Shown: positions 23,436 to 35,539 of the stretch, piece after piece
Layout of the letters: each line of letters begins with the position of its first letter
Position numbering within the stretch: the stretch's first letter is position 1
Assembly: GCA_041625325.1 (NCBI GenBank)
Contig: JBFJTN010000001.1
Location: forward strand, 1-64,000
Direction: 5' to 3'
Source of the DNA: Oceanococcus sp041625325
Lineage (GTDB): Bacteria; Pseudomonadota; Gammaproteobacteria; Nevskiales; Oceanococcaceae
Length of the DNA: 64,000 bases
The notes under the pieces: generated by a model
Database searches by the model: none
What the model was told of the DNA's origin: nothing
What the model saw: only the letters and a program-made list of their open reading frames with translations
Position numbers and translations under genes: made by a program

Positions 23436-25412
23436 CTAGGGGGTGCGCGGAAAGCGGCGCACCCGCTGCCTGAATTCGCGCAGGCGCAATGGATCCGGGT
23501 GGGTCCCGGCATAGCGCAGTTCGACGTACAGCTCGCCGACCCCGCGCGCGGCCGTCGCCCAGGCCGGCCGCTGCAGGGCGACCCGCTCGGTCAGGTCCCG
23601 GGGGCCTTCACTGGCCCGGGGTTTCAGGCCCGCGCGCCGCAGGCGGGCCAGATAGCGGCGCCACAGGCGGAGCACGGCGTCCGATTCGGCACGGTCGCGA
23701 TACTGCCGTCCCGCCCACAGGCCCACACCGATGAGCAGCGCAATGGTGCTCAGGGTCAGGGCCAGCAGCATGGCCCGCAGGCTGGGCAGGCCCAGCTTGC
23801 GCAGAAAGTCGCGTTGCAGTTCCGGGCCGTAGGCGAGAAACCAGCGATTCCAGGCTTCATTGACCTGGTCCCAGCCCAGGCGCAGCCGGATCAGCAGGTC
23901 GCGACCGGGCCGGGCCAGGCCAGGCACCGGCTCACCCTGCGGCAGGCTGCGACCGAGGCCGAACTCGATGCGATCCGGCGCCACCGCGGCGGTGGGGTCC
24001 ACCCGGACCCAGCCGCGCCCATGCAGCCAGACCTCGCTCCAGGCATGGGCGTCGGACTGGCGCACGATGTAGTAGTCACCGTTCGGGCCGGCGCCCTGGT
24101 AGCCGGTGACGACCCGGGCAGGCACCCCGGCCACGCGCATCAGGAAGGTGAAGGCGCTGGCATAGTGCTCGCAGAAACCGCGCTGGCTGTCGAACAGGAA
24201 TTCGTCGATCAGGTTGTCGTTGAACAACGGGGGTGGCTGCAGGGTGTAGGTGAAGGGCCGCTCGCGAAAATGGGCCAGCGCGGCGCGGATCACGGCCTCG
24301 TCGTCGCCGGCCTGTGCCCGCCAGCCGGCCGCCAGCGCGCGGGCCCGGGGGTTGATCTCCGGCGGGGTCTGCAGATTGCGCCGGATGACGTAGGGCAGGA
24401 TGTCCTCCTCGACCCGGTGATCGGTCACCGCGTTGAGCCGGAACAGCATTTTGGAACGGATGTCGTAGCGGTGACGCAGCACCAGATCCGGACCCAGCTC
24501 GGTATTGGCGGGCAGCGGCGCCTGTGGCAGGTCCAGGGCGAGCAGCCATTTCTTGCCATGGGGTTCCAGCTGCATCTCGTAGGACAGGGTGTCGGAGAGA
24601 TAGCGGGCGGTCACCGCGCGCGGAAAGTCGGCGTTCCTGCTGACCCGCCAGCTGCGGCCGTCAAAATCCTCGAGCACCGGACCGCGCCAGTACAGCTGGC
24701 CGGCCGGCGGGACCGGGCCGTCGAAGCGAACCCGGAAGGCGACCTCGTCGGACAGGCTGAGGTTGCTGATGCCACCCGGGTCCATGGTCTCGTCCAGGCC
24801 GCTGATCGCATCCCCCGGATCGGACGGCAGCCCCCACAGCGGTCCCGGAATGCGCGGAAACAGCAGGAAGAAGACCAGCATCAGGGGCAGGGACTGCAGC
24901 ATCAGCAGGCCGCCCAGGCGGGCCAGCAGGCGCAGGGGCAGGCCGCCCTGGGGATGGTTGACCTCGATCAGCACCATGGTCACTGCCAGCGCGCCCAGCA
25001 GCAGCAGCGGCAGCATCAGCATCTCCTGGCTGAACAGGAAATGGGTGACCAGCAGGAAATAGCTGAGATAGATCACGACCAGGTAGTCGCGCCGCTGGTT
25101 CATTTCCGTGAGCTTCATGGCCAGCATGCCGAGCAGCAAGGCGACACCGGCATGGTGGCCGTTGAAGGTCCGGAAGTGGGCGTAGATGGCGCCAAAGCAC
25201 AGCACGGTGAGCAGGTTGCGCAGCCAGGGTCGTGGCATCGCCCAGGTGCGCTGGGCCGCGAGGCTGCGCCACGCGCCCAGGGACAGCACCAGCGCGCCGA
25301 GCCACAGCGGCATGCGTAGCAGATGTGGCGCCGCCAGCAGGGCCAGCATGGCCAGGATGTGCTGGACATGCTGTGGCGGCAGATGATCGGCGGGCGGGGC
25401 GGGCTGGTTCAT
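23436..25412 (-). CDS. tgpA: TgpA-type membrane transglutaminase-like protein
   Basis: The 658-aa product has about six N-terminal membrane helices (DUF3488), a large periplasmic transglutaminase-like domain and a further helix (LSTIALLIGVGLWAG) before a cytoplasmic C-terminal segment. The catalytic Cys, His and Asp are visible in RGFCEHYASAF, SDAHAWSEVWLHGRGW and VRVDPTAAV. In Pseudomonas the TgpA periplasmic domain has transglutaminase activity and is needed for viability. It is the last gene of a moxR-DUF58-tgpA operon and overlaps the DUF58 gene by 4 bases. Confidence 0.92.
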   Translation of the reverse strand: MNQPAPPADHLPPQHVQHILAMLALLAAPHLLRMPLWLGALVLSLGAWRSLAAQRTWAMPRPWLRNLLTVLCFGAIYAHFRTFNGHHAGVALLLGMLAMKLTEMNQRRDYLVVIYLSYFLLVTHFLFSQEMLMLPLLLLGALAVTMVLIEVNHPQGGLPLRLLARLGGLLMLQSLPLMLVFFLLFPRIPGPLWGLPSDPGDAISGLDETMDPGGISNLSLSDEVAFRVRFDGPVPPAGQLYWRGPVLEDFDGRSWRVSRNADFPRAVTARYLSDTLSYEMQLEPHGKKWLLALDLPQAPLPANTELGPDLVLRHRYDIRSKMLFRLNAVTDHRVEEDILPYVIRRNLQTPPEINPRARALAAGWRAQAGDDEAVIRAALAHFRERPFTYTLQPPPLFNDNLIDEFLFDSQRGFCEHYASAFTFLMRVAGVPARVVTGYQGAGPNGDYYIVRQSDAHAWSEVWLHGRGWVRVDPTAAVAPDRIEFGLGRSLPQGEPVPGLARPGRDLLIRLRLGWDQVNEAWNRWFLAYGPELQRDFLRKLGLPSLRAMLLALTLSTIALLIGVGLWAGRQYRDRAESDAVLRLWRRYLARLRRAGLKPRASEGPRDLTERVALQRPAWATAARGVGELYVELRYAGTHPDPLRLREFRQRVRRFPRTP

Positions 25413-26380
25413 GCCGGTCCGTCGTGACGCGCCAGGGCCTCGAGGCAGGCGTTGCGGTGACTCAGGCCGCGGCCGGGGGAAATCTCCTTGCCCGGCAGCC
25501 GCAGGCCATAGGGGCTGCGACCAGCCTCGCTGTCCAGCACCCAGCGGCAGAGCTGGCTGAGACGCTGCTCCGGATCCTTCAGGTCGGCGAGGCTGTCCCA
25601 GGTCAGCCACAGCGACTCGTCCATCGGCTCGGCGAAGGTCTTCACGCTGAGCCGGCCGGTGGCGGGGTAACGGCGCCAGTGGATCGAACGCAGCGCGTCG
25701 CCGGGGCGGTAGTCCCGCAGATGGGAGAATTCGTCGCGGCCTTCCTGAAGGCCACTGCGGTCGCCGTGTCGGCCCGGGGCCGCGGGCAGTGGCCGGCGGC
25801 CGGCCGGGCGGGGGTAGACCAGATATTCGCAAGCCAGGGTCTGCCAGCTCCAGGCCTGGAACAGGCCCAGCGGAAACTCGGTCGCCACCGCGAAGCGGGG
25901 CAGCGGATGGGCGCCGCGCCCGGCCGGTGGCAGATCGAAGCCGGACAGGGCGAGATCGCCGGCGGCGCAGTCGCAGGCCCGGTCATGGCGCAGGGCCTGG
26001 CGGCCGGGGGCGGTGAGGATGCTGTAGCGGGTGCGATCGCTGTCATTGCCGAACTGGATCGGCACGTGCACCGGCTCGCCGGCGAAAACCGGGGCGATCG
26101 GTGGCACGCCCACGCTCAGGCCGAGCAGGTTGGCGTTGGTGTGGTGCATGGTGACCAGGCCCATGCCGGCGAGCAGGAAGCACAGGGCGAAGGCCAGCGA
26201 GTTGCTGTAGTTCATCGCCCCCAGCAGCATTGCCAGCAGCATCAGCGCGAACAGGTAGCCGGGTCGGGTCGGCAGGATGTAACAGCGGCCGCGGCGGACA
26301 CGCTGCGGTGAAGGTTCCGGGCGATGGCGCGAAACGACCCAGGCTTCGAATCTTCGGTTGAGACCTTCGATGAGGCTCAT
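25409..26380 (-). CDS. DUF58 domain membrane protein
   Basis: The 323-aa product has two adjacent membrane helices near the N-terminus (YLFALMLLAMLLGAMNYSNS and LAFALCFLLAGMGLV) and the DUF58 signature HLRDYRPGDALRSIHWRRYP followed by LSVKTFAEP. DUF58 proteins form a conserved trio with MoxR ATPases and transglutaminase-like proteins, which is the arrangement here, and are thought to work in envelope protein maturation. It overlaps tgpA by 4 bases (ATGA) and lies 115 bases after moxR. Confidence 0.9.
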   Translation of the reverse strand: MSLIEGLNRRFEAWVVSRHRPEPSPQRVRRGRCYILPTRPGYLFALMLLAMLLGAMNYSNSLAFALCFLLAGMGLVTMHHTNANLLGLSVGVPPIAPVFAGEPVHVPIQFGNDSDRTRYSILTAPGRQALRHDRACDCAAGDLALSGFDLPPAGRGAHPLPRFAVATEFPLGLFQAWSWQTLACEYLVYPRPAGRRPLPAAPGRHGDRSGLQEGRDEFSHLRDYRPGDALRSIHWRRYPATGRLSVKTFAEPMDESLWLTWDSLADLKDPEQRLSQLCRWVLDSEAGRSPYGLRLPGKEISPGRGLSHRNACLEALARHDGPA

Positions 26381-26495
26381 GCGGCAGGCCCGCCTGTGCT
26401 GGCGCCGGGGGCGTTCCTGTCAGCTGCCCCGACACTGCCCGGGCGGCCCGGCCAGGCCGGGGCACCGGATGGGCATCGCGACGCGGGTTTCACGG

Positions 26496-27410
26496 TCAGG
26501 GAATCGGCACTTCGGCCAGCAGTTCCTGGATCACGCTGTCCACCGCGGCATCCTCGCCACTGGACAGTTGCAGGCGGTGCCGCGCGACCGCGGGAAACAC
26601 GGCCTGCACATCCTCCGGAATCACCGCCTTGCGTCCATCCAGCATGGCCCAGGCCTGGGCGGCATGTTTGAGCGCGAGGCCCGAGCGCGGCGACAGGCCC
26701 AGACGCACCCGGCCATGCACGCGGCTGCGCGCGATCAGGGCCAGAACATACTCGATCAGCGGCTGGCTGGTGGTCAGCCCGCGCACCTCACCCTGGCGGG
26801 CGCGCAGTTCCTCGGCATCCATCTGTGGCTGCGCATCGACCAGCAATTCACGCCGGTCGCGGCCCTGCAGCAGGTCCATTTCGGCTTGCTGGGAGGGATA
26901 CCCCACCGCGGTGCTGATCAGGAAGCGGTCCAGCTGGGATTCCGGCAGCTGGAAGGTGCCCACCTGATCCAGCGGATTCTGGGTGGCGATGACGAAAAAG
27001 GGCCGGGGCAGGCTGCGGGTGTCGCCGTCGGCCGTGATCTGGCCTTCCTCCATCGCTTCGAGCAAAGCGCTCTGGGTCTTGGGGCTGGCCCGGTTGATCT
27101 CGTCCGCCAGCAGCAGCTGACAGAAAACCGGACCCGGCTGGAAACGGAATTCACCGCTGTCGCGGTCGAAGATCGAGGCGCCGATGATGTCCGCCGGCAG
27201 CAGGTCGCTGGTGAACTGCACCCGGCGGTAGTCCAGACCGAGCAGACGGGCCAGGGTCTGGGCCAGGGTGGTCTTGCCCACGCCAGGCACATCCTCGATC
27301 AACAGATGGCCGCGGGCAAGCAGGCAGCTCAGGGTCAGCTTCAGCACTTCGGGCTTGCCCAGGATGATATCGCCGGCGCGGCGCAAGAGGCCGCTCATGC
27401 TGTCAGTCAT
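26496..27410 (-). CDS. moxR: MoxR-family AAA+ ATPase
   Basis: The 304-aa product has Walker A GVPGVGKTTLAQ, Walker B LLLADEINRASPK, the family segment ALLEAMEEGQIT and sensor ATQNPLDQVGTF, followed by the MoxR lid domain. MoxR ATPases act as chaperone-like partners of DUF58/VWA proteins. The start is set at the ATG at 27410 (MTDSMSGLLRR); the open frame continues upstream, but that part is antisense to the patatin gene. It is the first gene of the operon. Confidence 0.94.
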   Translation of the reverse strand: MTDSMSGLLRRAGDIILGKPEVLKLTLSCLLARGHLLIEDVPGVGKTTLAQTLARLLGLDYRRVQFTSDLLPADIIGASIFDRDSGEFRFQPGPVFCQLLLADEINRASPKTQSALLEAMEEGQITADGDTRSLPRPFFVIATQNPLDQVGTFQLPESQLDRFLISTAVGYPSQQAEMDLLQGRDRRELLVDAQPQMDAEELRARQGEVRGLTTSQPLIEYVLALIARSRVHGRVRLGLSPRSGLALKHAAQAWAMLDGRKAVIPEDVQAVFPAVARHRLQLSSGEDAAVDSVIQELLAEVPIP

Positions 27411-27542
27411 GATGGGGTCGTGGGGGATGTGCCAGAGATTGTGCTTGGCGCTCCGGACCTTGTCCATGCGAGGTGCACAAAGTGGCCGGTCTTGGCATGA
27501 TCTATGCACAAACGCTAATGCAGACACTGCGGGAAGACTCGA

Positions 27543-29033
27543 TTGAGCAAGATCACACGCATGAAAACCAGCCTGCTGACCCGGGAATTCGGCCAGATGG
27601 CGAGCCTGCGGGCCATGGCCAACGCCACCAGCTACCCGGAATGGCTGGAGTCGGCGACCAGTTACGAGCACTACAGCGGCGGTCATGAGTGGCGCGAGGA
27701 GGAGGACACCCCGGACTACGATCACGCCCTGGTGCGGGATCGTCTCAACACCCTGCGTCGTCTGCGCTACCAGAACCGCCTCACCGATCTGATGTACGAG
27801 CTCCGTCAGGGCCTGCACTGGAACCTCGGCAATTCGGGCAATTCGGTGCTGTACGGCGTGTCGCCGCTGGGCACCAAGTATCTGATCGAATCCTATCTGG
27901 ACACGGTGACCGAATCCCTGCGCTGGATTGCCCGGGAAAGCCACGAGGATGTGGGCTACCGGACCAAGCGCGCCTTCTTCTCGGATCTGGCGCAGAGCTA
28001 TGGCCGGTCGGCGCTGATGCTGTCCGGGGGTGCGACCATGGGCCTGTTCCATGTCGGCGTGGTCCGCGCCCTTTACGTGCATGATCTGCTGCCCGGCGTC
28101 ATCTCCGGTTCCAGCGCGGGTTCGCTGGTTGGCGCGGCGGTGACCAGCCGCAGCCGCGCCGAGGCGGAAGCGCTGATGAACCCGGACAACATCCATACCG
28201 ATTTGTGGGGTCTGCTGCCTCCGCGTGACATGCGCCGCACCGGCGGCATCATGGATCAGAACAAGCTGCGCCGCGGACTGGCCCAGAACATTCCGGACGT
28301 GACCTTCGAGGAGGCCCACGAGGCGTCCGATCTGGCGATGAACATCACCGTGTCGCCGGTGGCGGCGAACCAGCCCGCGCGGCTGCTGAATCATCTGACC
28401 TTCCCGCATCTGTACCTGCGCGAGGCGATCCTGGCCTCCTGCGCGGTGCCGCTGCTGTTCCCGCCGGTGAAGCTGGCCACCCGTAACATGCAGGGGCGGC
28501 GGGAGCACTACATGCCTTCGCTGCGCTGGGCGGATGGTTCCCTGCAGAGCGACCTGCCACGCATGCGCCTGCGCCGCCTGTTCAACGTGAATCACTTCAT
28601 CGTCAGCCAGACCAATCCGCATGTGCTGCCCTTCCTCAGCCAGCGCGGTCCCGACGAGTCGGGCCTGCTCCACGGGGTGCAGCGCATGGCCCTGAATTCG
28701 GCGCGATTCCAGGCCAAGGTGGCCCTGCGATTCGTGCGCAACAATCTGCCTCAGCCCTTGCAGCAGGTGCGTCGCCACCTGGACTACGCCACCGGCATCC
28801 TGAGCCAGGATTATCGCGGCGACGTGACCATCCTGCCGCAGTTCGACATCAGCAGTTACTCGCGGGTGATCCGCAATCCGCGGACATCCGATGTCAAACG
28901 CATGATCCTGCAGGGTGAGCGGGCCACCTGGCCGAAGCTGGCCATGATCCGTCATCAGACCTGCATCAGCCGGACCCTGGCGCAATGCCTGGCCGAACTG
29001 GATCAGGGGCAGCGAGGCGCCAACGCCGCATAG
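27543..29033 (+). CDS. Patatin-like phospholipase with DUF3336 domain
   Basis: The 496-aa product has an N-terminal DUF3336 region (about 20-150, including LTDLMYELRQGLHWNLGN) and a patatin lipase domain. The oxyanion segment is LMLSGGATMGLFHVGVV, the nucleophile elbow SGSSAGSLVGAA and the catalytic Asp WADGSLQSDLP. DUF3336-patatin proteins resemble yeast Tgl lipases and act on membrane or storage lipids; the substrate here is unknown. A TTG start at 27543 is used because GGGAAG lies 7 bases upstream; an ATG at 27561 is the alternative. It is divergent from moxR and convergent with valS. Confidence 0.88.
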   Translation: MSKITRMKTSLLTREFGQMASLRAMANATSYPEWLESATSYEHYSGGHEWREEEDTPDYDHALVRDRLNTLRRLRYQNRLTDLMYELRQGLHWNLGNSGNSVLYGVSPLGTKYLIESYLDTVTESLRWIARESHEDVGYRTKRAFFSDLAQSYGRSALMLSGGATMGLFHVGVVRALYVHDLLPGVISGSSAGSLVGAAVTSRSRAEAEALMNPDNIHTDLWGLLPPRDMRRTGGIMDQNKLRRGLAQNIPDVTFEEAHEASDLAMNITVSPVAANQPARLLNHLTFPHLYLREAILASCAVPLLFPPVKLATRNMQGRREHYMPSLRWADGSLQSDLPRMRLRRLFNVNHFIVSQTNPHVLPFLSQRGPDESGLLHGVQRMALNSARFQAKVALRFVRNNLPQPLQQVRRHLDYATGILSQDYRGDVTILPQFDISSYSRVIRNPRTSDVKRMILQGERATWPKLAMIRHQTCISRTLAQCLAELDQGQRGANAA

Positions 29034-29047
29034 TGCGGTCGCCGTGA

Positions 29048-29071
29048 CCGATCCGCCATCCGGCGGATCGG
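29048..29071. terminator. Terminator stem between convergent patatin gene and valS
   Basis: A perfect 10-base inverted repeat (CCGATCCGCC and its complement) with a 4-base loop fills the 53-base gap between the two convergent stops, followed by GGTTTG on the plus side. It probably serves both directions. Confidence 0.65.
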
Positions 29072-29086
29072 CCTGGTTTGCGCGGG

Positions 29087-31831
<2,745 letters not shown>

Positions 31832-32171
31832 GCGTGTGTCGTTGTCCGGGGCGGGCGGCAAAACGGGCAATTATAGGAAAAAGCGACCTGCCAGGTTGTC
31901 CGCTGTGGGCGAAACACGCTCTCCCGAGAGGCCTGGAGCGACCGCCGGCAGGGTATCTGGTCGTCCGATCGTGATTTCAGGCGGCTGCGCACAGGACAGC
32001 CGGGATCAGCGCGTTCGAAGCCGCGGGCTGCGAAGTCAATCGGGATTGCGTCACCTGCGCATGTCCCGGGGCCCCTCCCAGCGTTCGGCGCAAGTGATCA
32101 AATCTGGACAGATCCCTCCCCGAGAGTGGAGTAAGCCTGACGTCATGGCTGAGTCAGGGGAGGAGCAGACC
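31832..32171. other. Intergenic region between valS and the lipoprotein gene
   Basis: These 340 bases between divergent genes hold the valS -10 element and, at the far end, GGGGAGGAG as the ribosome site of the lipoprotein gene. I see no RNA gene, repeat or further coding frame with family similarity. Confidence 0.6.
31871..31876 (-). promoter_or_regulatory. valS -10 element
   Basis: On the minus strand this reads TATAAT, a perfect -10, 39 bases before the valS ATG. No strong -35 is visible at standard spacing. Confidence 0.5.
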
Positions 32172-33404
32172 ATGATCGATGTCATGCGAAAAGCGGCGAA
32201 GATCTCCGGACTGGCGCTGGCAGCGTTCTTGACCGGGGGGTGTCTGGACGAATCCGCGCAGTCGGCCAGGGCCGGCCATCAGGCCTGTGGCCACGACATG
32301 TCTGATGGCCTGTCCGTTGGCCCCGACGGCGTCCAGATTGCCTACTATCAGGACGGGCTCAGCCCTTGCGAAGCACCATCGATCGTCATGCTGCATGGCT
32401 GGCCGGACAATCATCATGTGTTCGATGCCGCGGTCGATGGGCTGGCCGGCCGCTACCACCTGGTCCGTTATGATCTGCGCGGCGTTGGCGGCAGTGACAA
32501 GCCGCCTGCGGATGCAGGGCATTACAAGTTCGCCCGGAATGTGGATGACCTGCGGGCGCTCGTCGATCACCTCGACCTGCCGGCATTTCACCTGGTCGGT
32601 CACGACTGGGGCGGCGCCATCGGCTACGAGGCCAGCGTCACCCCGGATGTCCGCGATCGCATGCTGACCTTCACCAACATCAGCGGGCCGTCCGTGGATC
32701 AGGTCTCACAGGGCTTCACGCCCGAATACTTCGATCCGCAATCGCCCGGCGCCTATCTGTACCTGGCGCACATCTGGTACATCCCCGTGCTGATGGCGCC
32801 GGCGCTGCCGGAATTGCTCGCCGAGACGGGCGTCACCAGCTTTCTGGTGCAGCTGCAATATGCCCTCGACGACGGCGATTACAACAGCGCCGAGTTTGAA
32901 GACCATCAATGGTCGAACCTGTCGAATCTGTATCGGGAAAACATTCCCGAGCGCAGCCAGAATCCCACTTTCAGCCACGTCCCGGGCTTGCCTCTGATGC
33001 AGGCGGTGATGCCCGTGGATGACACCTATGTTCCGCCGTATTACTGGGATGGCAAGGAAAAATTCCACGAGCTGATGTGGAAGCGTCCGGTTGACGGGGG
33101 GCATTGGAAGCACCAGAGCCATCCTGGCGAACTGATACAGGCCATCGACGAAGCGGTGGCCTGGTCCGAAAGCGGCGCCGCACCCGATCCGGCGGTGCTG
33201 GTGTTTGAAGGTGGCAGCCGCACCAATGCCGGCGCGGCGCCGCCGGGAGAGGGATCAGCGGCCGACACCGGCCCGGGGGGCGGTTGCGCTTTCAAGCTGC
33301 TCCAGGTTGAGCTCGGCGACAGTGTGTCCGGACCCCATATACGGTCGCTGCACGATACCGGCAGCTGTCTCCGCTACAGGGCGGCGGACGCTTCGTCACC
33401 GTAA
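32172..33404 (+). CDS. Lipoprotein with epoxide hydrolase/haloalkane dehalogenase fold
   Basis: The 410-aa product has an N-terminal membrane segment ending FLTGGC (Cys24), a likely though imperfect lipobox, so it is probably anchored in the envelope. The alpha/beta-hydrolase domain has HGWPDN (75-80), RYDLRGVGGSDKP, the nucleophile VGHDWGG (Asp145) and the catalytic His in GGHWKHQ (His311). That pattern is typical of epoxide hydrolases, though a dehalogenase is possible. About 80 residues after the core (332-410) are Gly/Ala/Ser-rich and match nothing I know. ATG at 32172 has AGGAG 6 bases upstream. It sits between holC and valS on the opposite strand, which suggests later insertion. Confidence 0.85.
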   Translation: MIDVMRKAAKISGLALAAFLTGGCLDESAQSARAGHQACGHDMSDGLSVGPDGVQIAYYQDGLSPCEAPSIVMLHGWPDNHHVFDAAVDGLAGRYHLVRYDLRGVGGSDKPPADAGHYKFARNVDDLRALVDHLDLPAFHLVGHDWGGAIGYEASVTPDVRDRMLTFTNISGPSVDQVSQGFTPEYFDPQSPGAYLYLAHIWYIPVLMAPALPELLAETGVTSFLVQLQYALDDGDYNSAEFEDHQWSNLSNLYRENIPERSQNPTFSHVPGLPLMQAVMPVDDTYVPPYYWDGKEKFHELMWKRPVDGGHWKHQSHPGELIQAIDEAVAWSESGAAPDPAVLVFEGGSRTNAGAAPPGEGSAADTGPGGGCAFKLLQVELGDSVSGPHIRSLHDTGSCLRYRAADASSP

Positions 33405-33533
33405 CGCCGGGGCCGTTCGCACTGCTGCCGCGGCCTGGCACGCAGTCCCGTTGCTCCTCGCGAGGAGGGACCTCGATGCGGCAGCCATCATTCCGATCTC
33501 TGTCGGCTGCGTGTCGTGTGCGCCGGTTCGGCG

Positions 33534-33558
33534 TTTCCTGATCCGCCGGTTCAGGAAA
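33534..33558. terminator. Stem-loop between convergent lipoprotein gene and holC
   Basis: TTTCCTGA (33534-33541) and TCAGGAAA (33551-33558) form a perfect 8-base stem with a 9-base loop; the right arm contains the holC stop codon. A separate 14-base perfect palindrome, CTCCTCGCGAGGAG, lies at 33454-33467 in the same 146-base gap. Confidence 0.45.
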
Positions 33559-33979
33559 TCTGGAAGGTGTCCAGTTCGTAGCCGCGGTCGCGGTAGTAGC
33601 CGAAGCGTCTGCGGGCCGACGCTTTTTCGGCCTCTGCGCCGGCGACGATCTCCAGCATGCGCTCGAAGCTGGAGAAGAAGGACGGCGGCTCGGCGGTGGC
33701 AAAGTCCAGGTTGAGCAGCACATCGCGCTGGGCGGGCAGGGCGCCGCCATTGCCGATCACGATCGGGCTGGTGTTGTCCGTGCCCTCGTGATCGTGTGGG
33801 ATGAAACTGCCCTGGCGCTGGGTCCACAGACGCTCGTCCAGCTGACGCTGGGCGATGGGATCCGGCGCGTAGGCGTAGGCCAGCTGCCCCTGCTCGTAGA
33901 CGCGCTCGAGCAGGCGGCAGATGAAGGCCTCGCGGTCCGCGGCCGGATCGTTCAGCACATAGAAGCTGACCCGCGTCAC
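33551..33979 (-). CDS. holC: DNA polymerase III chi subunit
   Basis: The 142-aa product starts at a GTG overlapping the pepA stop (GTGA) and reads VSFYVLNDPAADREAFICRL, then LDERLWTQRQGSFIPHD, the chi-subunit signature. Chi links the clamp loader to SSB at the replication fork. The order pepA-holC is conserved in proteobacteria, which supports the call. Confidence 0.93.
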   Translation of the reverse strand: MTRVSFYVLNDPAADREAFICRLLERVYEQGQLAYAYAPDPIAQRQLDERLWTQRQGSFIPHDHEGTDNTSPIVIGNGGALPAQRDVLLNLDFATAEPPSFFSSFERMLEIVAGAEAEKASARRRFGYYRDRGYELDTFQIS

Positions 33980-35451
33980 ACCCGGGACGACAGATACTGC
34001 ATCAGCAGCGGTACCGGACGGCCGGTACCGTACTTCTTCGCATCCCAGGCGGTGCCCGCGATGTCCAGATGGGCCCAGTTGGCCTCCTTGGTGAAGCGGT
34101 GCAGGAAACAGGCGGCGGTGATCGCGCCGCCGCCGGGGCCACCGACGTTGGCCACGTCGGCCACGGTGCTCTTGAGCTGCGGCTGATACTCGTCCCACAG
34201 CGGCAGCTGCCAGGCCCGGTCCTGGCTGATCTCGCCGGCGGCGAGCAGCGCATCGGCCAGTTCCTGATGGTTGGCGAACAGGCCGGTGGCGTGGGAGCCC
34301 AGGGCCACCACGCAGGCGCCGGTCAGGGTGGCCATGTCGATCAGCACTTCCGGCGCGTACTCGCGCTGGGTGTAGGTCAGGGCGTCGCACAGGATCAGGC
34401 GGCCTTCCGCATCGGTATTGATCACCTCGATCGTGATGCCGGCCATGCTGGTGACCACGTCACCGGGCTTGTTGGCGTCGCCGTCCGGCAGATTCTCCGA
34501 AGCGGGGACGACGCCAACCAGGTTGATCGGCAGCTGCGCTTCGGCCACCGCACGCATTACCCCGAAGACGGTGGCGCCGCCGCACATGTCGAATTTCATC
34601 TCTTCCATCTTGGCCGCCGGCTTGAGGCTGATGCCGCCGGCATCGAAGGTCAGGCCCTTGCCGACCAGGGCAACAGGCTTGTCCTTCTTCGCCCCTCCGC
34701 TGTATTCCATGATGATCAGCTTGGCGGGTTGACGGCTGCCGCGAGAGACGGAGAGCAGGGCGCCCATGCCCAGTTTCTCCATGTCCTTTTCCTCCAGCAC
34801 CTTCGTCTTGATCGACTTGTGCTCCCGGGCCAGGCTCAGACCCAGTTCCGCCAGATCGCTGGGGGTGCACAGATTGCCGGGGCGGTTGCCCAGATCCATG
34901 GTCAGGCTGACCCCGGCGGCGGTGGCCACGGCCAGCTTGAGGGCGGCGTCCAGCGCCGGGCTGCGCGCCTTGATCGCCAGGTTGACCGTCCTGAGCTTGC
35001 GAGCGGGCGCTTTCTCCTGCTTGAGTTCCTCGTAGCGGTAGAAGCCGGTCTCCAGCATCTGCACCGCCTGGCCGACAGCCCACGCAGCGTCCTGACCGGG
35101 CACGTCCAGCAGGCTCAGGGTGCTGAAGCAATCCTTGGCGCCCAGCTTGTCCAGCGCGTGTGCGGCGACCCGGTGGATCTGCCGGTAGATCTTCGGCGAG
35201 AAGCTCTTCGGCTTGCCGCAGCCGATCAGCAGAATGCGTTTGGCAGCAGTGCCCGGCAGCGTCGGCAGCAGCAGGCTCTGGCCGGCGCGGCCGTCGATGT
35301 CGCCGCTGGCCAGGATGTCGCTGAGCGCGCCGTCACTGGCGGTGTCCACCAGCTGGGCGGCTTCGCTGAGCTTGCGGCGTTCGAACACGCCCAGGATGAG
35401 GCAGTCGGTGCGCTGCTTGTCGGCGGCGCCCGCCTTGATCTGATATTTCAT
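33976..35451 (-). CDS. pepA: Leucyl aminopeptidase (cytosol aminopeptidase)
   Basis: The 491-aa product is an M17 aminopeptidase with the metal site VGKGLTFDAGGISLKP and signature NTDAEGRLIL, plus GATVFGVMRAVAEA. It removes N-terminal residues from peptides in the cytoplasm; in E. coli PepA is also a DNA-binding protein. It is divergent from lptF, 88 bases away, and coupled to holC. Confidence 0.96.
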   Translation of the reverse strand: MKYQIKAGAADKQRTDCLILGVFERRKLSEAAQLVDTASDGALSDILASGDIDGRAGQSLLLPTLPGTAAKRILLIGCGKPKSFSPKIYRQIHRVAAHALDKLGAKDCFSTLSLLDVPGQDAAWAVGQAVQMLETGFYRYEELKQEKAPARKLRTVNLAIKARSPALDAALKLAVATAAGVSLTMDLGNRPGNLCTPSDLAELGLSLAREHKSIKTKVLEEKDMEKLGMGALLSVSRGSRQPAKLIIMEYSGGAKKDKPVALVGKGLTFDAGGISLKPAAKMEEMKFDMCGGATVFGVMRAVAEAQLPINLVGVVPASENLPDGDANKPGDVVTSMAGITIEVINTDAEGRLILCDALTYTQREYAPEVLIDMATLTGACVVALGSHATGLFANHQELADALLAAGEISQDRAWQLPLWDEYQPQLKSTVADVANVGGPGGGAITAACFLHRFTKEANWAHLDIAGTAWDAKKYGTGRPVPLLMQYLSSRV

Positions 35452-35539
35452 GAGGCCTGGAACAGGAAAGTGTCATAAAATCATAACGCACCAGACACCG
35501 GCGGGCGCGCCATCGCGCCGGCCCCGAACCGCCCCGGAG

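Noticed and set aside
23499..25319. Long plus-strand frame antisense to the transglutaminase gene
   Set aside because: The tgpA frame has all catalytic motifs; the antisense product is Gln/Gly/Ala-rich and matches nothing.
27411..28985. N-terminal extension of the moxR frame
   Set aside because: The extension is antisense to the patatin gene; MoxR proteins start near MTDSMSG and are about 300 aa.
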